Positions 9,316-18,500 of a stretch of DNA of 64,000 nucleotides are shown piece by piece. Source of the DNA: Chitinophagaceae bacterium PMP191F (lineage in GTDB: Bacteria > Bacteroidota > Bacteroidia > Chitinophagales > Chitinophagaceae); the NCBI GenBank assembly GCA_001302245.1, contig LGYU01000009.1, positions 62,001 through 126,000 of the forward strand, in the 5' to 3' direction. Below the pieces are notes generated by a model that was given only the letters and a program-made list of their open reading frames with translations, ran no database searches and was not told the DNA's origin. The stretch's first letter is position 1. Every line of letters starts with the position of its first letter. The translations under genes were made by a program, and so were the position numbers.

Positions 9316-9993
9316 TTAACTGATGCTGAATTTATATCCCATGCCGTATACGGATTTTATATAATCCGGACAGCCTGCTGCCATAATCTTTTTGCGCAGG
9401 TTCTTGATATGGGTATAAATAAAATCATAACTGTCTGCCAGGTCCATATTATCGCCCCACAGGTGTTCGGCAATGGCATTTTTGCTGATCACTTTGTTTT
9501 TATTGCCGATAAAGTATAATAACAGATCGTATTCTTTGCGGGTAAGGTCAATGATGGTGTCGTTTGCCTTAACCGTTTTTTCATTGATATCAATGGTCAG
9601 TTCATCAAAGTTGATGGTGGTTTTTCCCTCAAACGATTTACGGCGTATTATGGCAGATACACGGGCGCCCAGCTCAGGCAAATGAAATGGTTTGGTAAGG
9701 TAGTCATCGGCCCCGGCATTCAGGCCGCTCACTTTGTCGTCCAGTGAGTTTTTAGCTGAGATGATCAGTACGCCATCCTGTTTGTTCTGCGATTTCAGTT
9801 CTTTTAGAACAGAAAGCCCGCTGCCTCCGGGCAGGTTAATGTCCAGGATAATGCAGGTATAATCGTACAATGCTATCTTTTCCAGGGCCATATTGTAATC
9901 TGCTGCTGTTTCGCACACAAAATGTTCATTGCCCAGGTAAGTTGCAATGCTGTCGGATAATTCCTTTTCATCTTCAATGATCAATACTTTCAT
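9316..9993 (-). CDS. OmpR-family response regulator
   Basis: This 225-residue protein has a receiver domain with acidic pair E7/D8, phospho-acceptor D51 in CIILDINLPGGSG, and the conserved Lys in DDYLTKPF near residue 100, followed by a winged-helix DNA-binding domain (residues about 130-225, with SYDFIYTHIKNLRKKI as the recognition region). It is the first gene of a two-gene operon with the histidine kinase. The divergent exported PepSY-like gene about 500 bases upstream is a plausible target, since Bacteroidota often pair PepSY-like exported proteins with such systems; this is inference. Confidence 0.93.
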   Translation of the reverse strand: MKVLIIEDEKELSDSIATYLGNEHFVCETAADYNMALEKIALYDYTCIILDINLPGGSGLSVLKELKSQNKQDGVLIISAKNSLDDKVSGLNAGADDYLTKPFHLPELGARVSAIIRRKSFEGKTTINFDELTIDINEKTVKANDTIIDLTRKEYDLLLYFIGNKNKVISKNAIAEHLWGDNMDLADSYDFIYTHIKNLRKKIMAAGCPDYIKSVYGMGYKFSIS

Positions 9994-10500
9994 GACGCTG
10001 GTCTGTACTGTTTTAATAGATCAAGTTAGTAAATCCTGCATAAACTACTGGTTGTATTTCGCGTTCTTCAGACAATCCAGTTTCAGGTAAGTACTGATAA
10101 ACGGTCTTTTTTTAAATTCTCTGTATACTACAACTTCATTGCTGTTGATTAGCTGGTATATACCAACGAAATGGTCTGTCAAACGACTGAAACAATAAAG
10201 CGAACCTGGTCAGTAATGAAATCACTATGATGCTCACTACGGTTGTCAATACCGGTGTGTAATACCTCAGTGCCCAGTTCTCCATTTCCGTTGTTCTTTC
10301 CATAATTTGATAACCATCAGTACACAAATAAACAGAACAAGGTGCAGCACAATTCTGAAGCAATTCTAAACATACAGATGGGTTGGGGATATCTGCACCA
10401 GCCGGTACAGGTTAATACGTACTGATGCCGGGGCTACAGGAAATCTTCAGATTTACTTTGCAGGTTTGACAAACAAATATTCATCAATAAAACATTTTCC
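9994..10500. other. Divergent intergenic region upstream of the two-component system
   Basis: About 500 bases without a secure gene between divergent promoters. A reverse-strand frame at 10136-10363 contains one hydrophobic segment (VLTTVVSIIVISLLTRFALL) and an internal ATG that would give a 49-residue single-span protein, but nothing else supports it. TTTACTTTGC near 10452 resembles a Bacteroidota -7 box for the downstream gene. Confidence 0.4.
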
Positions 10501-10944
10501 ATGAAACGCAATGCGCTATTATTCATTACCGCTTCCATGCTCACCATATCTGCTATGGCGCAGGAAAAGGAAGAGAAAGAAAAATCTGTACCTGCACCTG
10601 CTGCTGCCAAAGAAGCTTTTGTAAAAGCATATCCGGCAGCATCCAAAGTAAAATGGGAGAAAGAAGATGGTAATTACGAAGTGAACTTTGTTAAGGATGG
10701 TAAAAAAATGTCGGCAGTATATGACAGCAAAGGTGTTTTAAAAGAAACAGAAACTGCTATCAGTGTATCTGAGTTACCTGCTGCTGCTACTGAATACATC
10801 AAACAGCATTATAAAGGTGCGGCTGTAAAAGAAGCAGCTAAGATCACCACTGCTGCAGGTGTAGTAACCTATGAAGCTGAGGTGAATAAAAAGGATGTAA
10901 TATTTGACGCAAACGGCAAATTTATTAAGGAAGCGAAGGACTAG
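10501..10944 (+). CDS. Exported PepSY-like domain protein
   Basis: This 147-residue protein has a signal peptide (KRNALLFITASMLTISAMA cut before QEKEE) and two weakly repeated PepSY-like units of about 55 residues (PAAAKEAFVKAYPAASKVKWEKE and LPAAATEYIKQHYKGAAVKEA; each is split here by family-typical Trp or Lys positions). Such small periplasmic proteins are common in Bacteroidota, belong to the beta-lactamase-inhibitor-like fold, and are often under two-component control, which fits the adjacent divergent regulator/kinase pair. Biochemical role unknown. A strong terminator follows. Confidence 0.8.
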   Translation: MKRNALLFITASMLTISAMAQEKEEKEKSVPAPAAAKEAFVKAYPAASKVKWEKEDGNYEVNFVKDGKKMSAVYDSKGVLKETETAISVSELPAAATEYIKQHYKGAAVKEAAKITTAAGVVTYEAEVNKKDVIFDANGKFIKEAKD

Positions 10945-10960
10945 GTGTGGTATCAGTAAA

Positions 10961-10989
10961 ATGGCTGCAAATTTTGCAGCCATTTTTTT
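10961..10989 (+). terminator. Intrinsic terminator after the PepSY-like gene
   Basis: Perfect inverted repeat ATGGCTGCAAA / TTTGCAGCCAT followed by a run of seven T, starting 17 bases after the stop codon. Confidence 0.9.
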
Positions 10990-11633
10990 ATGTAAAGCAA
11001 ACAACAATCTGTATTGATCAGGCATTGACAACTGCGGCACCGTGGGGTTACAGTAAAGCCTGGTTGTACTGCAGCGGTTTTATGTGCAGGTTTTTTCTTT
11101 TTGCGTTTGTTCTGCCAGATAAGCGTGCCTGTTACGGGCAAACTGGTGGCGGTCAAACAAGCCACCAAGTATTATATTTTGCTGATTGTACCAAACCCTT
11201 CACTTGTATAAATAGGTTTTACCTCCTGAGGTGTGTTTTTTATGTATAGACACATATGCCTGTGTGCAAAAACACCCTATCCATTTCCCCGTTTATCATC
11301 CCTGATGAGATAGTTGCTGAAGCCGGTTGGAGAAATTTTCTGCAAAAAAGTGCAAACCGTACTTTTCCGGGTATCGCAATGCGCAATACCTTTTACTGTT
11401 GGTGAAATAATAACATAGCAGCGGGTATTTTCTCTTACTGCGCTCTGGGCGTCAGGCATTTCATGATATTTCTGTGACCTTTCATCTCCTGGTATCACAA
11501 CAATGGATTTAGATTAGATGCTATCAGCAGAAATACTTACCGGCCGGTAATTCATGATTGTTTTATAAAATCTGTAGCGCCCGCAGACAGTTTTGTTCAG
11601 AATGTCTTCAGAAAGGCATTCCAATTTGACTAT
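10990..11633. other. Gene-free interval before the PAP2 pair
   Basis: About 640 bases in which I see no gene supported by homology, composition or a ribosome binding site. The frames present are short, rich in Cys and aromatic residues and look like noise. A short ACCTC/GAGGT palindrome before a T run near 11221-11240 has only a two-base loop and is not a credible terminator. Confidence 0.5.
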
Positions 11634-12431
11634 ATGCTAAAAACCTCTTTGACCCTTTGTATACTGGTGCTGCTGGCGGTGCCGCAGTATAGTATGTGCC
11701 AGGCTATTGGTGTGCAGGATTCAGTAGCGCTGAAAACGGCTCCGGCTGTTAACTGGGATACTGCAGTTATTAAAAGGCAACCCGTATACCGGATGTTTTT
11801 TATACCTGCTGTAATGATTGCCTATGGAGCGGTGTCTTTAAGCAGTGATGGTCTGCAGGACTGGAATGAAGGCGTTAAGGAGGAAATATGGACGGAACAT
11901 CCGCATAAACAGTTACATATTGACAATTACCTGCAATGGTCGCCGGCAGTGGCTGTGTATGGGCTTAATTTGCTGGGTATCAAAGGAAAAAACAATTTTC
12001 GTGACCGTACTATCATTTACGGCATGTCTACTTTGATCATGGGCTCTGCGGTGTTTGGGCTTAAAAAGCTGACAGGTGAGTGGCGCCCGGATGGTTCAAA
12101 CCGGTTTTCCTTTCCTTCGGGACATACGGCCACGGCATTTGCGGCTGCGGAATTTTTACGGAAAGAATACCAGGATGTATCGCCCTGGTATGGCATAGCT
12201 GGCTATGCGGCGGCAGCGGCCACCGGTTACCTGCGGATGTATAATAATAAACATTGGTTAAGTGATGTGGTGGCAGGTGCCGGTATCGGCATTTTGTCAA
12301 CCGATGTGGCATACCGCCTGTACCCGGCTGTGAAAAGATGGTTGTTCAGCCGGGAAAAAAAGTCGTCTACCATGGTGATGCCTTTTTACCAGGGTGGGGC
12401 TGCGGGATTAGCGCTAGTGCATCATTTTTAA
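11634..12431 (+). CDS. PAP2-superfamily phosphatase (first of a tandem pair)
   Basis: This 265-residue protein has a signal peptide and a C-terminal PAP2 (acid phosphatase/vanadium haloperoxidase) domain. The three signature motifs are intact: KKLTGEWRP (KX6RP) near residue 144, PSGHT near 161, and RMYNNKHWLSD (RX5HX3D) near 201. Family members dephosphorylate lipid phosphates such as phosphatidic acid or undecaprenyl pyrophosphate on the outer face of the inner membrane, or soluble phosphomonoesters in the periplasm. The protein ends in a conserved VMPFYQGGAAGLALVHHF tail shared with the next gene, so the two are recent-looking paralogues. Confidence 0.88.
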   Translation: MLKTSLTLCILVLLAVPQYSMCQAIGVQDSVALKTAPAVNWDTAVIKRQPVYRMFFIPAVMIAYGAVSLSSDGLQDWNEGVKEEIWTEHPHKQLHIDNYLQWSPAVAVYGLNLLGIKGKNNFRDRTIIYGMSTLIMGSAVFGLKKLTGEWRPDGSNRFSFPSGHTATAFAAAEFLRKEYQDVSPWYGIAGYAAAAATGYLRMYNNKHWLSDVVAGAGIGILSTDVAYRLYPAVKRWLFSREKKSSTMVMPFYQGGAAGLALVHHF

Positions 12432-12639
12432 CCGGTTATGATAAAATGATCGAAAGAGTCGAAGACTATTAACATAATTTTCAGAAAACCTGCAGGTCGT
12501 ATATATACTAAAATGCGTCAGTATACGATACATACTGCAATAAAGCCAATGGCTGCGTGTGAGCAAGTATAACCAGATTTTTTAACCGGTTCTGTTTCCC
12601 GGCCCATGCGGGTAATATTTTAAAAAAGCTGTAGATTTA

Positions 12640-13461
12640 ATGATGCGCAAAACCCTGGTGACACTCGTTGTGTGTGTGATGATCGTAGGAAAAAAGAATG
12701 CCTTCTGCCAGTTCTCCCTGGCAAAGGATAGTTTGCCAACTGTGGCATTTCCCGATACTATTCCGCTACATGTAAACTGGAGTACTCCTGAGTTGAAAAG
12801 GGAACCCCTGTATAAAATGCTGGTGATACCGGGATTAATGATCACCTATGGCGTTACCTCACTGAAGGCCAGCATGCTGAAAAATGTGAACAAGAATGTG
12901 CGGGAAGAAGTGGCCATAGAGCATCCGCATCAGCGTGTGCGTGTAGATGATTATCTGAAATGGGCGCCTGCAGTAGCAGTATATGGTTTGAACCTGGCAG
13001 GTATGAAAGGTAAAAACAACCTGAAAGACCGTTCTATCATTTACGGTATTTCTATGATCATTACCAATTCGGTGGTATTTGGTACTAAAAGCATCAGTGG
13101 TGAATGGCGTCCTGATGGTTCAGATAAATTATCATTCCCTTCCGGACATACAGCGGTAGCTTTTGCATCTGCAGAGTTTATGCGCAAAGAATATAAAGAT
13201 GTATCTCCCTGGTATGGTGTGGCGGGTTATGCTATGGCCGCTACTACCGGTTTTCTGCGCATGTACAATGATAAACACTGGCTGAGTGATGTAGTGGCAG
13301 GAGCAGGTGTGGGTATTTTATCTACTGATCTTGCCTATCGTATTTACCCGGTTATGAAAAAGATCTTCTCCAAAAAAGATAAAGAAAAACAATCAGCCAC
13401 TATTGTGATGCCTTACTACCAGGGCGGCAGTTTTGGACTGGGAATGGTGCATCATTTTTAA
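12640..13461 (+). CDS. PAP2-superfamily phosphatase (second of a tandem pair)
   Basis: This 273-residue paralogue of the preceding gene keeps all three catalytic motifs (KSISGEWRP, PSGHT, RMYNDKHWLSD) and the same C-terminal tail (VMPYYQGGSFGLGMVHHF). The two proteins align along their whole length, including the AVYGLNL(L/A)G(I/M)KGKNN block, but the N-terminal signal regions differ. There are about 200 bases between them, enough for separate promoters. Substrate unknown. Confidence 0.88.
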   Translation: MMRKTLVTLVVCVMIVGKKNAFCQFSLAKDSLPTVAFPDTIPLHVNWSTPELKREPLYKMLVIPGLMITYGVTSLKASMLKNVNKNVREEVAIEHPHQRVRVDDYLKWAPAVAVYGLNLAGMKGKNNLKDRSIIYGISMIITNSVVFGTKSISGEWRPDGSDKLSFPSGHTAVAFASAEFMRKEYKDVSPWYGVAGYAMAATTGFLRMYNDKHWLSDVVAGAGVGILSTDLAYRIYPVMKKIFSKKDKEKQSATIVMPYYQGGSFGLGMVHHF

Positions 13462-13470
13462 GATGGGCTG

Positions 13471-13560
13471 GAAGTCTGAAGTGAATTTGAAAATTTGCGA
13501 ATGTGCAAATTTGAAAATGGAAGAATTGTCTAATGGCTGGATGGTTGAGTTCCCTGAAGT
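13471..13560 (+). repeat. Intergenic mosaic repeat downstream of the PAP2 gene
   Basis: The stretch reads GAAGTCTGAAGTGAATTTG, then TTTGAAAATGG, then AATGGCTGGATGGTTGAG. The same ordered words recur at 21690-21752 and 48249-48340, and in inverse orientation at 25640-25728 and 43079-43140. Confidence 0.65.
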
Positions 13561-13576
13561 CTTGTAGTAATACGGA

Positions 13577-14057
13577 TTAATTAGTGGTGCACATTTTTGT
13601 TTTCAAAAATGAACGGATATCAGCGTTGTTTTGTCTTTCCTTAAACTGTTTTTCATCAAGTATTATCAGATCAATATCATTTAGTCCTACCGGTCCGGAA
13701 TTATTTTCTGTCAGGTAATAACCGTTTAATAATTGTAGAAATGCTGAACACATGAAGTCAATTTCGTTATTGTGGTAAGTAAAGTAAAAATCTATAATTT
13801 TTATTCCTGCACAATAGGTTTTCAAGCATTCAGGGATAGGAGTTTCATATCAAAACTTTTTTGTAAGAAGTTCAGGTTATCTGGGTTAGTAGCAGGTAAT
13901 CGATATCGTCAAAGTTCGGAACATCAATGATTGAGTTGTTATTAAGTTTAATATAAGAGTGGAATGATTGTAAGCCATATTCATTTTCCGGGACATAATG
14001 GTATCTGAGATCTGCAATTTCTTGTCCTATCAGTGCTGATAACGTGAGCGTATCCAT
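13577..14057 (-). pseudogene. Hypothetical gene broken by two single-base frameshifts
   Basis: The reverse strand reads from ATG at 14057 through ENEYGLQSFHSYIKLNNN and FDDIDYLLLT, then hits TGA at 13874. Reading continues sensibly one frame over as PDNLNFLQKSFDM, and then in the third frame as ETPIPECLKTYCAGIKII to the stop at 13577. Joining the three pieces gives one continuous protein of about 160 residues with two similar halves (each containing SxIKL/LQLLNxY and an FDDID/LNDIDL block). Two one-base deletions, near 13885 and 13845, explain all of it. The product is unrecognised. Sequencing error is possible but would need two events in 40 bases. Confidence 0.7.
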
Positions 14058-14114
14058 ATTCTTGGTGAAGCTAAAGTTAGCTTTGGCTATTGGTTAAATG
14101 TAATTCGTATATTA

Positions 14115-14525
14115 CTAGTCATTTAAATAAGTTGGATTGAAACCAAGGGTCTTGAAGATGTTGTGCAGATCTAATTCACAATTTGCTGGCAAATTGACTG
14201 TGGCAATATATCCGAGATCAACCTGCCAGTATCCGCCGTGTCTGATAATTTCATCTCCCAAAGTTCGGTATTCCGATTCTGTAAATTTAGGTGTCAGGAA
14301 AAAACTTGTTGTAATATAGTCTGACTCTTTTATTATTCTTACAACTTCATGTTTGCCATCTTTATTGATGCGGGTTTCAAACTCAGTACCAAACGTTAGT
14401 TCGTAATTAATGATGTTATTTTGAATAGCCCGGAAAATATTGTCAGAAACTTCCTGCACACATAGGATAGTAGATGCTTTTTGCTCTTTATCATAAATCT
14501 CTATTTCAATTGTTTGGCACTGCAT
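14115..14525 (-). CDS. Hypothetical protein (136 aa)
   Basis: This 136-residue acidic, soluble protein begins QCQTIEIEIYDKEQKAST and ends in GFNPTYLND. It has no signal peptide or membrane segment and no motif I recognise. Predicted alternation of strands and helices (NYELTFGTEFETRIN, ESEYRTLGDEIIRHGGYW) suggests a small alpha/beta fold. It lies just upstream of the frameshifted gene on the same strand, and both look like members of small Bacteroidota orphan families of the immunity-protein style. Function unknown. Confidence 0.6.
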   Translation of the reverse strand: MQCQTIEIEIYDKEQKASTILCVQEVSDNIFRAIQNNIINYELTFGTEFETRINKDGKHEVVRIIKESDYITTSFFLTPKFTESEYRTLGDEIIRHGGYWQVDLGYIATVNLPANCELDLHNIFKTLGFNPTYLND

Positions 14526-14707
14526 GATTTATGTAATATAACAACAGATTCTTTGTTAATATGTAATGAATCTTTGCTTTGTTTTTGGGGATACTAAAGG
14601 AGGTTCTTTGTTTTCCGTATTGTTTTAGCTACAAGACAGAAACATGATCGGCAGACCGGGCATCAATATATGTTTTGTATTTTCATATTGTATTCGTTAT
14701 GAAATGT

Positions 14708-15508
14708 CTATTGTATGCCCGTTTTCCCTTTTTCCTTTTTAGGGTTATAAAAATAAAAAGCGATGATGGCAATTATCATAATAACTAAATAGCTGATCCA
14801 GGCATTTCGCTCTGCAATATTTTCAAATCCTTTTTCTGCAACGCCTTGTAATATCCCTGTTTCTTTTTTAAACCCAAAAAACCATTGGCCGAAATTCCAG
14901 GCTGTATGCAGCCCGAAAGGTAAAGCAATCCCTTTTGTTTTGATTGCTGCAAATCCAAATAGTAGTGCTCCCAGGCCTGCTCCTGTAAATGCCTGTATCC
15001 ATGTCATCCCTCCTGCAACATGCTCCAGCATAAATATGACCAGGATGATCAGTTGAGAAGGCCATAGTCCAAACCTGTAGTGTAAGCTAAATAAAGGATA
15101 ACTGCGAAAAGCCAGTTCTTCACGCAGCGCTACCAGGATGTATAGCATTAAGTAAAAGAATATTGTGTTGAACGATATATGTGATGCGGGGGTTACCTTG
15201 TAGTGGCCGGATAATAAAACAAACGCGGGTTGAAGTGATGTCATCAATATTCCTATTCCAAACCCGGTAATAACTTTTTTAAAAGTGGTTTTGCCGGCAA
15301 CAACCCCAATATCCTGCAGTGGCAGTTTTTCCCACTTTGTAAACAGTATTACCAGCCCATAAGTAACGATTATTGCAAGGATGAGTAATATGTGTTCTTT
15401 CCAGTCAGTTGAAAAAGTCTTGGTTACAGGCGAAAATGCCGCAAGTGCAATGGCACATAACAGGCAGAACAGCACGGCTCTTATGAATGTCATGGCACTG
15501 TTTTTCAT
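14708..15508 (-). CDS. CPBP-family intramembrane metalloprotease
   Basis: This 266-residue protein has about seven or eight hydrophobic segments and the CPBP (Rce1/Abi) signatures: REELAFRSYPLF (EExxxR) near the middle, a His in LEHVAGG, and HTAWNFGQW (HxxxN) toward the C-terminus, which together bind the catalytic zinc. Such proteins cleave within membranes or process prenylated or peptide substrates; in bacteria some protect from bacteriocins. It is transcribed alone; nothing around it names a substrate. Confidence 0.85.
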   Translation of the reverse strand: MKNSAMTFIRAVLFCLLCAIALAAFSPVTKTFSTDWKEHILLILAIIVTYGLVILFTKWEKLPLQDIGVVAGKTTFKKVITGFGIGILMTSLQPAFVLLSGHYKVTPASHISFNTIFFYLMLYILVALREELAFRSYPLFSLHYRFGLWPSQLIILVIFMLEHVAGGMTWIQAFTGAGLGALLFGFAAIKTKGIALPFGLHTAWNFGQWFFGFKKETGILQGVAEKGFENIAERNAWISYLVIMIIAIIAFYFYNPKKEKGKTGIQ

Positions 15509-15649
15509 GATAACAGGTTTTTAGATTTAAGTGTGAACAGATAGGATTTGAAAGTTATTGTCAGTTTATTTTACCACTTTGCTTTGTAAATGCTCATGTT
15601 TAAATATACACCGCATTTTTTGTTAGCAATTCAGGCATTTTCCGGTGTC

Positions 15650-15681
15650 AAAAAAAGCGACCTTTTAAAGATCGCTTTTTT
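15650..15681 (-). terminator. Bidirectional intrinsic terminator
   Basis: AGCGACCTTT / AAAGATCGCT stem with one C-A mismatch, flanked by an A run on one side and six T on the other, so it can work in both directions. On the reverse strand it closes the 233-residue gene that ends at 15812. Confidence 0.7.
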
Positions 15682-15811
15682 AGTATAGAAAAAATAAATA
15701 GACTTCATTATCAGTGATCAGTACCCTGCGAAAGATCAACAGGATTTTAAACCAGTAAATGATTGTGCAATGTTTTTGCTGGCGATATAGTATTCAGTAC
15801 TATTGATTTGA

Positions 15812-16513
15812 TCATGAATTTTTAAATAGCTTTGATAGCCACGAAAACATTGTTTTTTGTGAACTTTCAGATGCTTTCTTTTTTAATCTGTTAGCAAAGT
15901 ATTTTTTAAAAGGCGTTTCAAACATTAACTCTTCATCTTCTTCTGTCAGGATCATAACTCCCAGGTGTCTTTGGGCAATGCCGCACACGAAGTCTTCAAG
16001 CATCTGGTCTTCGCTGTACTCATAGCTGTTTTCATCAATTCCTTTAAACATTCTTTGTCCATCAATAACCTGTGAGTGGGCATAGATCGTTTCCTCTTCC
16101 TCTAACCTGTTGCCGTATTCAAGTGTTGGGTTTTCGGCTGTAACTTTTTTAAACCGTAATTTCTGATCATTCAGAATCAATGAATAAAGATGATAATTAA
16201 CTACACTGTGACAGGCCACTGTCAGTATTTCTGAACCTGGATATAGTTCGGCTAGTGTCTTTTCATAATTGCTTAATAAATGAGGTTCAGAAGAGCGTTC
16301 CAGTGAATCCGTAAGCTGGTAATCATCGGTTATAATTATGCAGTCATTATATCTGCCAATATTAATAGATCTGTCTTTGGGATATATACATTGGTCTAAT
16401 GTTGTATTGCCTGAAATCCTGATATTGGTAAAACCTATTTTTGTTAAAAGTTCCTCATCGCTATGTACTGCTGAGGGTTGTTTTATTATTATCATTGATG
16501 CTTTTAATCCCAT
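15812..16513 (-). CDS. DUF6928-like hypothetical protein
   Basis: This 233-residue soluble protein resembles the DUF6928 type: an N-terminal alpha/beta part, a central CHSVVNYHLYSLILNDQKLR block near residue 105, then an LRFKKVTAENPTLEYG segment, an acidic LEEEE, and a C-terminal FVCGIAQRHLG. The fit is by pattern and not certain. The basic, serine-rich tail (RLKKKASESSQKTMFSW) is extra. No catalytic motif is evident. It is monocistronic with a good terminator 130 bases downstream. Confidence 0.55.
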   Translation of the reverse strand: MGLKASMIIIKQPSAVHSDEELLTKIGFTNIRISGNTTLDQCIYPKDRSINIGRYNDCIIITDDYQLTDSLERSSEPHLLSNYEKTLAELYPGSEILTVACHSVVNYHLYSLILNDQKLRFKKVTAENPTLEYGNRLEEEETIYAHSQVIDGQRMFKGIDENSYEYSEDQMLEDFVCGIAQRHLGVMILTEEDEELMFETPFKKYFANRLKKKASESSQKTMFSWLSKLFKNS

Positions 16514-16645
16514 GCTTATTGGTTTTAATAATTGGCAATACAGGAGTGATAAAAAAACTGAATTTAATATAAAAGTTTAATAGCTGCGTAGAATATTCAA
16601 CCATCATTCTTTACAATCAAATTAAATAATCCGTAAGGTTTGCTA

Positions 16646-17581
16646 TCAGTATCCCCGCGAAAGATCAACAGGATTGTCAACAGGTTGACCTGATAAGAAA
16701 CGCTTGATATTTACCAGTAACTGTTCCACTTTGCCGGTATCTTCATCGGCAACGCCACCTCCTGAGTGCTGTGTAAGGATCACCTGCGGCATATTCCACA
16801 ACAGGTTGTCTGCCGGCAAAGGTTCTTTTTCTGTTACGTCCAGTACAGCTCCTGCCAGTTTACCGGATTGCAGTGCTGCTATCAGGGCAGCTTCATCAGT
16901 AGTATTGCCCCTGCCTACACTGGCATAGAGACTTCCGTTTCGTAATGCATGGAAAAGTTCATCGGTCATATATTTATCTGCACTGCCCGGCAGGGTATTG
17001 ATCACCACATTGGTGGCAGGCAATGCCTGTAACAGCTCTTCCCTGGAGTGAATGGTAGCGGCGGGATTACTACGTGCTACCATTTGTATTCCACAACCAA
17101 AACCCGATAACATCTCTTTTACCGCCATACCAATAGCACCGGCGCCCAGAACGATCACTTTTTGTTTCCCCAGTAGTTGTATGGTATTCCTGATTGATTT
17201 CCCATTCCACTCATGTTGCTGCTGCATACGCACCAGTTGGTGAATACCGCGGTACCATGCCAGCACTCCGCCTACAATGGTTTCCGCACAGGGGCGGGCA
17301 AAAAAATCACCCATATTGGCCACGGGAATAGGTAACGACAGCTTACTGTATTTGTCAAAACCGGCAGAATCCAGTTGCCAGAACTCCAGGTTTGCCGGAA
17401 CAGGGTTAAACCAGTCTGCCGGCGGATTACCTGCCACAATGGTTGCCTCGCTGAAAGCCTTTTGTGCAGCATCATTGGTCATGCTGGTTCTGAAGCTCAC
17501 TGTTATACCCTGTGGCAGATGCTGTAACAGGTATTGTTGCAGGGATGTATCAAGCTGACTGTATACAAATAGGTTCATCAT
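16646..17581 (-). CDS. D-2-hydroxyacid dehydrogenase (glyoxylate/hydroxypyruvate reductase type)
   Basis: This 311-residue protein has the NAD(P)-binding Rossmann motif VLGAGAIGMAV near residue 143 and the catalytic set of the family: Arg in SVGRGNTTDE near 224, Glu in VTEKEPLP near 253, and His in ILTQHSGGG near 272. It should reduce a 2-keto acid such as glyoxylate or hydroxypyruvate. The N-terminal catalytic domain is diverged, so substrate specificity is open. It is divergent from the SDR gene, with 154 bases between them. Confidence 0.85.
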   Translation of the reverse strand: MMNLFVYSQLDTSLQQYLLQHLPQGITVSFRTSMTNDAAQKAFSEATIVAGNPPADWFNPVPANLEFWQLDSAGFDKYSKLSLPIPVANMGDFFARPCAETIVGGVLAWYRGIHQLVRMQQQHEWNGKSIRNTIQLLGKQKVIVLGAGAIGMAVKEMLSGFGCGIQMVARSNPAATIHSREELLQALPATNVVINTLPGSADKYMTDELFHALRNGSLYASVGRGNTTDEAALIAALQSGKLAGAVLDVTEKEPLPADNLLWNMPQVILTQHSGGGVADEDTGKVEQLLVNIKRFLSGQPVDNPVDLSRGY

Positions 17582-17702
17582 GGTAATATTTTGAGGTAAT
17601 AGCTGCCTGCTGTGTGCAAAATAACGGCCAACAGCCCGAAAAAGCTGAAATGCTCACCATAAAATCTGAAACTGTCACCATGCCCGTACATACCCCAACC
17701 GG

Positions 17703-17710
17703 TAATTTTG
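17703..17710 (+). promoter_or_regulatory. TAnnTTTG -7 box of the SDR gene
   Basis: TAATTTTG matches the Bacteroidota -7 consensus and lies 25 bases before the ATG at 17736. No clear -33 TTG is seen. Confidence 0.5.
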
Positions 17711-17735
17711 TGTTGTAAAAATTAATACTGAAACA

Positions 17736-18500
17736 ATGGAATCAACAAACAAAATAGCCCTGGTAACCGGCTCCAGCCGCGGGCTTGGAAAAAACATGGC
17801 GCTGCAACTGGCAGAAAAGGGACATGACGTAATTGTTACCTACAACAGTAAAAAAGAAGAAGCCCTTGAAGTAGTAGCTGCAGTTGAAGCAAAGGGAAGA
17901 AGATCGGTTGCTTTACAATTGAATACAGGTGCGGTGAAAGGGTTTGATGCGTTTGTGCAACAACTGAAACAGCAACTGAATGCTGTATGGAAACGTGATA
18001 GTTTTGATTTCCTGGTGAACAATGCCGGTATTGATTCAAAAGGAATGATTGCTGATACTACTGAAGAAGCGTTTGACAACCTGTGTAATATTCATTTAAA
18101 AGGCGTGTTCTTTCTTACGCAGAAATTACTGCCGGTTATTGCTGATAAGGGCCGTATCATCAATCTGTCTACAGGACTGGCAAGATTTACCACGCCGGGG
18201 TATGCTGCCTATGCTTCGATGAAAGGCGCTATTGAAGTATTTACCCGTTACCTGGCCAAAGAAGCAGGTACAAGAGGTATTAATGCCAATGTAGTGGCTC
18301 CCGGTATTATACAAACTGATTTTACAAAAGAGGTATATGAAAAACATCCGGAGGCGATTGCCTTTATTGCCAGTCAAACGGCTTTGGGAAGAACAGGTAT
18401 GCCGGATGATATTGGCGGTATTGTTGCTTTTCTTTGTTCTGAAGAAGCGCGTTGGATCACTGCACAACGTATTGAGGCCTCAGGGGGAATGTTTTTGTAA
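17736..18500 (+). CDS. SDR-family oxidoreductase
   Basis: This 254-residue classical short-chain dehydrogenase has the cofactor motif TGSSRGLGKNMA at residues 11-22, NNAG near 94, the catalytic Ser in INLSTGLA, and YASMK (YxxxK) near 157-161, ending with the RIEASGGMFL tail typical of FabG-like enzymes. The substrate is not given by sequence. It sits among other NAD(P)H-dependent redox genes (hydroxyacid dehydrogenase, FMN reductase, quinone reductase), which may indicate a detoxification role. Confidence 0.88.
   Translation: MESTNKIALVTGSSRGLGKNMALQLAEKGHDVIVTYNSKKEEALEVVAAVEAKGRRSVALQLNTGAVKGFDAFVQQLKQQLNAVWKRDSFDFLVNNAGIDSKGMIADTTEEAFDNLCNIHLKGVFFLTQKLLPVIADKGRIINLSTGLARFTTPGYAAYASMKGAIEVFTRYLAKEAGTRGINANVVAPGIIQTDFTKEVYEKHPEAIAFIASQTALGRTGMPDDIGGIVAFLCSEEARWITAQRIEASGGMFL

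Noticed and set aside
10136-10363. Possible single-span membrane microprotein on the reverse strand
   Set aside because: Only a hydrophobic stretch supports it; the N-terminal part looks random and the region is a divergent promoter.
11221-11240. ACCTC/GAGGT palindrome before a T run
   Set aside because: The loop would have only two bases, so it cannot form a normal terminator hairpin, and no gene ends there.
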